Origin: a bacterium
GTDB taxonomy: Bacteria; Desulfobacterota; Desulfocorpusculales; Desulfocorpusculum
Assembly: GCA_037481695.1 (NCBI GenBank)
Contig: JBBFLE010000021.1
Location: forward strand, 1-54,659
Length of the DNA stretch: 54,659 nucleotides
Direction of reading: 5' to 3'
Part shown: positions 52,199-54,659 of the stretch, piece by piece
Layout of the letters: every line of letters starts with the position of its first letter
How positions within the stretch are numbered: the first letter of the stretch is position 1
Position numbers and translations under genes: made by a program
Notes under the pieces: generated by a model
What the model saw: the letters and a program-made list of their open reading frames with translations, nothing else
The model's database searches: none
What the model was told of the DNA's origin: nothing

Positions 52199-53233
52199 AT
52201 GCTCCTGGCTCAACTAAGAAGGATCCAGGTGGTGATCAAAACAGAGGTCTTAGTTTTGCCCAGCAGAATAGCAGTCATGCTCTTTGCTTTGTTTCTGCTC
52301 ACAGTGCCTTTTTACTGGCCTGACCCGTACCTGCTTCGTATCCTGACTCTGGCAAGTATTTTTGCCATCTTTGCCGCCAGTTGGGATCTGCTTTCGGGAT
52401 TCACAGGACAGGTGAATTTCGGACATGCTCTTTTTTTCGGGGTGGCGGCCTATTGTGCTGCTCTTCTCAATCTTCATCTGAAGTTCCCACCCTGGGTCAC
52501 GGTTCCCCTGGGCGCAGTGGCGGCCGTTGGTACAGGTCTTTTGGTGGGCATACCCTGCTTGAGACTAAAAGGCACATATCTGGCCCTCACAACTTTGTCT
52601 TTTCCCATCATCCTCATGGGACTGGTGTTTGCCTTTCCAGACCTGACCGGAGGGGAGTTGGGGGTCTCTGGCTTGAGCAGACTGGCAGGCAGCCGTGTGG
52701 GGGAATACTATGTCTGCTCGGTGCTCATGCTGGGGGCCGGTTTTCTCATGTGGAAAATAGGGGACTCCAAGACCGGCATCATATTTCATGCCATCAGGGA
52801 AGACGAACTGGCAGTTCGCACCGCCGGGATCAATACCACCAAGTACAAGATTCTGGCCTTCTGTTTGAGCGGATTTTTCGCCGGGGTGGCAGGAGGCCTC
52901 TACGCCCACGTGATGCGTATAGCTGGCCCCTCCACCCTGGAGGTCTCCTTGTCTTTCCAAGCCGTGATATGGGCTGTTTTTGGTGGAATGGTCTCCATCT
53001 ATGGGCCCATGGCAGCCGTGTTCATATTGTTTCCCCTACTAGAGTTGCTGCGAGTGGTGCCGCAGCTTAGAAATCTGGCCTTTGCGCTGATCATCTTGCT
53101 CATCCTGCTTTACATGCCCGAGGGCCTGATTCCCTGGATAAGAGACAGGATCGAAAAGCTTTGCCCCAGGTGCAAGGCCAGGAACTTTACCAGGAGAAGC
53201 CACTGCCGGATATGCGCGGCCCATATGCATTAG
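52199..53233 (+). CDS. LivM-like ABC permease with C-terminal zinc-ribbon-like tail
   Basis: A 344-residue permease with about nine predicted helices and the LivM pattern (AASWDLLSGFTGQVNFGHALFFGVAAY, FHAIREDELAVRTAGINTTKYKILAFCLSGFFAG). The last 23 residues form an extra cytoplasmic tail with Cys322-x2-Cys325 and Cys336-x2-Cys339, plus His342 and His344, a small zinc-binding-like knuckle not normal for LivM. Start ATG 52199 with GGGGA before it. The usual livG and livF ATPase genes are not in the window and may follow beyond its end. Confidence 0.88.
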   Translation: MLLAQLRRIQVVIKTEVLVLPSRIAVMLFALFLLTVPFYWPDPYLLRILTLASIFAIFAASWDLLSGFTGQVNFGHALFFGVAAYCAALLNLHLKFPPWVTVPLGAVAAVGTGLLVGIPCLRLKGTYLALTTLSFPIILMGLVFAFPDLTGGELGVSGLSRLAGSRVGEYYVCSVLMLGAGFLMWKIGDSKTGIIFHAIREDELAVRTAGINTTKYKILAFCLSGFFAGVAGGLYAHVMRIAGPSTLEVSLSFQAVIWAVFGGMVSIYGPMAAVFILFPLLELLRVVPQLRNLAFALIILLILLYMPEGLIPWIRDRIEKLCPRCKARNFTRRSHCRICAAHMH

Positions 53234-53273
53234 AAAGCCCCAGTAAAATGGCATAGGAAAGGAATGGAATCCC

Positions 53274-54590
53274 ATGAGCTATAGATCCGCTTATCTGTCC
53301 AGGCCTTGGCTTCAGTGGTACCCCCCAGGCGTTCCGCAGGAGGTGGAAATCCCAAAGGAGTCTGTTCCCGAGCTCTTTGAAAAGATTGTGCGCAAGTACG
53401 GGGATAGGACGGCCTTGATCTTCCATGGCAGAAAGATCTCGTACAGGGAGTTGGGGGAACTGGTAAATCGTTTTGCCACAGCCTTGACCGATCTGGGTCT
53501 TTCCAAGGGGGATCGGGTAGGTCTTTACATGGTCAACTGCCCTCAGTACGTGATCGCCTATTTCGGGGCCCTCAGGGCTGGCGGCATAGTCACTCCCATA
53601 AGCCCCGTGTATACAAGCAAGGAGGTGGCACACCAGATCCGTGACAGTGGTGCCAAGATCCTGGTCTGCCAGGACATACTCTTCGAGAATGTGGAAAGAT
53701 CTCAGGTGTCCCTGGCCAGCATCATAGTGACCAATGTGGGGGACTTCCTTCCTGCCATCAAAAAGATTCTGGGAAAAAGCTTCCTGGGAAAGATCTCCAG
53801 AAAGATGGAGCTGCAGATCCCTGAAATCCCCAAGACTTCCGATGTCCACAACCTGATGGAGCTTCTAAGAAAATATCCTCCCAGGCCTCCGGAGGTGCTC
53901 ATTGAACCAGACAAAGATCTGGCTGCGCTGCCTTACACTGGAGGCACCACCGGTCTACCCAAAGCAGCCATGCTCACCCACAGGAACCTGGTGGCCTGCC
54001 AGAAGCAGGGCACCTCTTTCTGGCCCATCCTTGAGGAAGGCCGGGAGGTGATCCTGGCCTTTCTGCCCTTTTTCCATATTTATGGTCAGGTAGTGGTTAT
54101 GCTGAGCGGCCTGGTTCAGGGCTTCACCCTGGTGCTTTACACCACTCCGGACATGGATGAGATCCTGGCCGCCTTGGAGAAGTACCAGGCCTCTGTTTTC
54201 TACGGAGTGCCCACCCTGTACGAATATCTGAAAGAGCATGAGAAGACAGATCAGGTGAACTGGAAAAGACTCAAGATGATAGCCTGCGGCGCAGACACCC
54301 TTCATGACTCCACCATGAAGGACTGGGAAAGACGAACCTCCACCAAGATAATGGAAGGCTATGGCATGACCGAGACCAGTTCCCTTTGTCACGCAAGTCC
54401 GCACCATCGCCCCAAGCCGGGCACATTTGGAGTTCCCATCCCCAATGTAATGGCGGCCATTGTGGATCCAGAGGGGACCGAGTTTCTGCCTCCAGGAGAG
54501 GTGGGAGAGCTTTTGGTGAGCGGGCCCAACATCATGGAAGGTTACTGGGAGAGGCCTCAGGAAACCAAGGACACTTTTGTCCGTATCTGA
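53274..54590 (+). pseudogene. AMP-forming acyl-CoA synthetase-type gene, truncated
   Basis: A 438-residue adenylate-forming enzyme (FadD-like), lacking the C-terminal ~110 residues of its ~550-residue family. Motif A3 is YTGGTTGLPKAAML near residue 222 and A5 is EGYGMTETS near 363. The reading stops just after GYWERPQETKDTFVRI, where family members continue with the conserved DGWFRTGD motif and the small domain with the catalytic lysine. The stop at 54588-54590 is followed by A/T-rich, apparently non-coding sequence. It is probably inactive in CoA ligation, or the break marks an element, a frameshift or an assembly edge. Confidence 0.75.
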
Positions 54591-54659
54591 TCACAGGGTC
54601 GTAGATGCTAGTTGAAGAATTTTCATTCAAGGGTTTGTTTTTCTGGCATTTTATGGGTT
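54591..54659. other. A/T-rich end of the window
   Basis: Seventy bases after the premature stop of the acyl-CoA synthetase gene. Composition changes abruptly from the G/C-rich coding sequence before it and no family-like reading continues in any frame. It could be the edge of an inserted element or a misjoined contig end. Confidence 0.4.

Noticed and set aside
1-54659. tRNA, rRNA, riboswitch or replication origin
   Set aside because: I scanned the intergenic regions by eye and saw no cloverleaf, rRNA-like or known riboswitch core; a covariance-model search would be needed to exclude them fully.

Overview
The window reads like a chromosome segment of an anaerobic bacterium of the former Deltaproteobacteria (Desulfobacterota, perhaps a sulfate reducer or a syntroph). 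The main evidence is a QmoA/QmoB pair next to a cytosolic heterodisulfide-reductase-like protein. Supporting evidence is a bacteriohemerythrin, a futalosine-pathway MqnA, molybdenum-cofactor genes, and three large ABC importers for sugar-type solutes, polar amino acids and branched-chain-amino-acid-like solutes. The affiliation is inferred from gene content and style. No rRNA, tRNA or CRISPR array was seen.

Layout. 0-7.7 kb: single genes (bacteriohemerythrin, a ferredoxin-type protein, carbamate kinase, a cyclase-fold protein, Tag glycosylase, a secreted caspase-fold protein with a C-terminal DUF1566-like domain, a DUF401 membrane protein). 7.8-16.9 kb: a probable sugar-acid locus. A UgpABCE-type importer and a UxaA-type dehydratase run leftward; an IlvD-type dehydratase and a DHDPS-fold aldolase/dehydratase run rightward from a shared control region. 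17-22 kb: a leftward six-gene operon joining a polar-amino-acid importer to an Asp/Glu-type racemase and a D-cysteine-desulfhydrase-type PLP enzyme. 22.5-27.2 kb: a eukaryote-type 6-phosphofructo-2-kinase/fructose-2,6-bisphosphatase, MqnA, a zinc-ribbon/SPOR protein and a PP-loop tRNA-thiolation-type protein.

27.2-33.5 kb is an accessory patch with sparse coding. It holds a MNT/HEPN pair in an integron-cassette setting (attC-like site at its 3' end), an internally deleted IS21-family element, a second MNT/HEPN pair beginning six bases after that element, a DUF4143 ATPase, tandem hairpin repeats, a lipoprotein gene and about 2 kb with no convincing gene. The patch lies directly before gspF, where gspE would be expected. 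33.5-40.9 kb: a tightly overlapped type II secretion operon gspF-G-H-I-J-K-L-M plus two small unassigned genes; gspC, gspD and gspE are absent from the window.

41-44.6 kb: an EamA transporter, MobB, MobA, an HldE-type adenylyltransferase and a TPR protein. 44.9-49.6 kb: a leftward operon of QmoA-like, QmoB-like and fused HdrC/HdrB-like proteins behind a strong sigma70-type promoter. 49.8-54.6 kb: a rightward livK-livH-livM set followed by an acyl-CoA-synthetase-type gene that stops about 110 residues early, just before the window ends.

The points most worth following are the bifunctional PFK-2/FBPase-2, the QmoC-less Qmo module, the cassette-borne HEPN protein that has lost its catalytic arginine, the mobile-element debris at the gsp breakpoint, the secreted caspase with a DUF1566-like tail, and a stem-loop between the binding-protein and permease genes of all three ABC operons.
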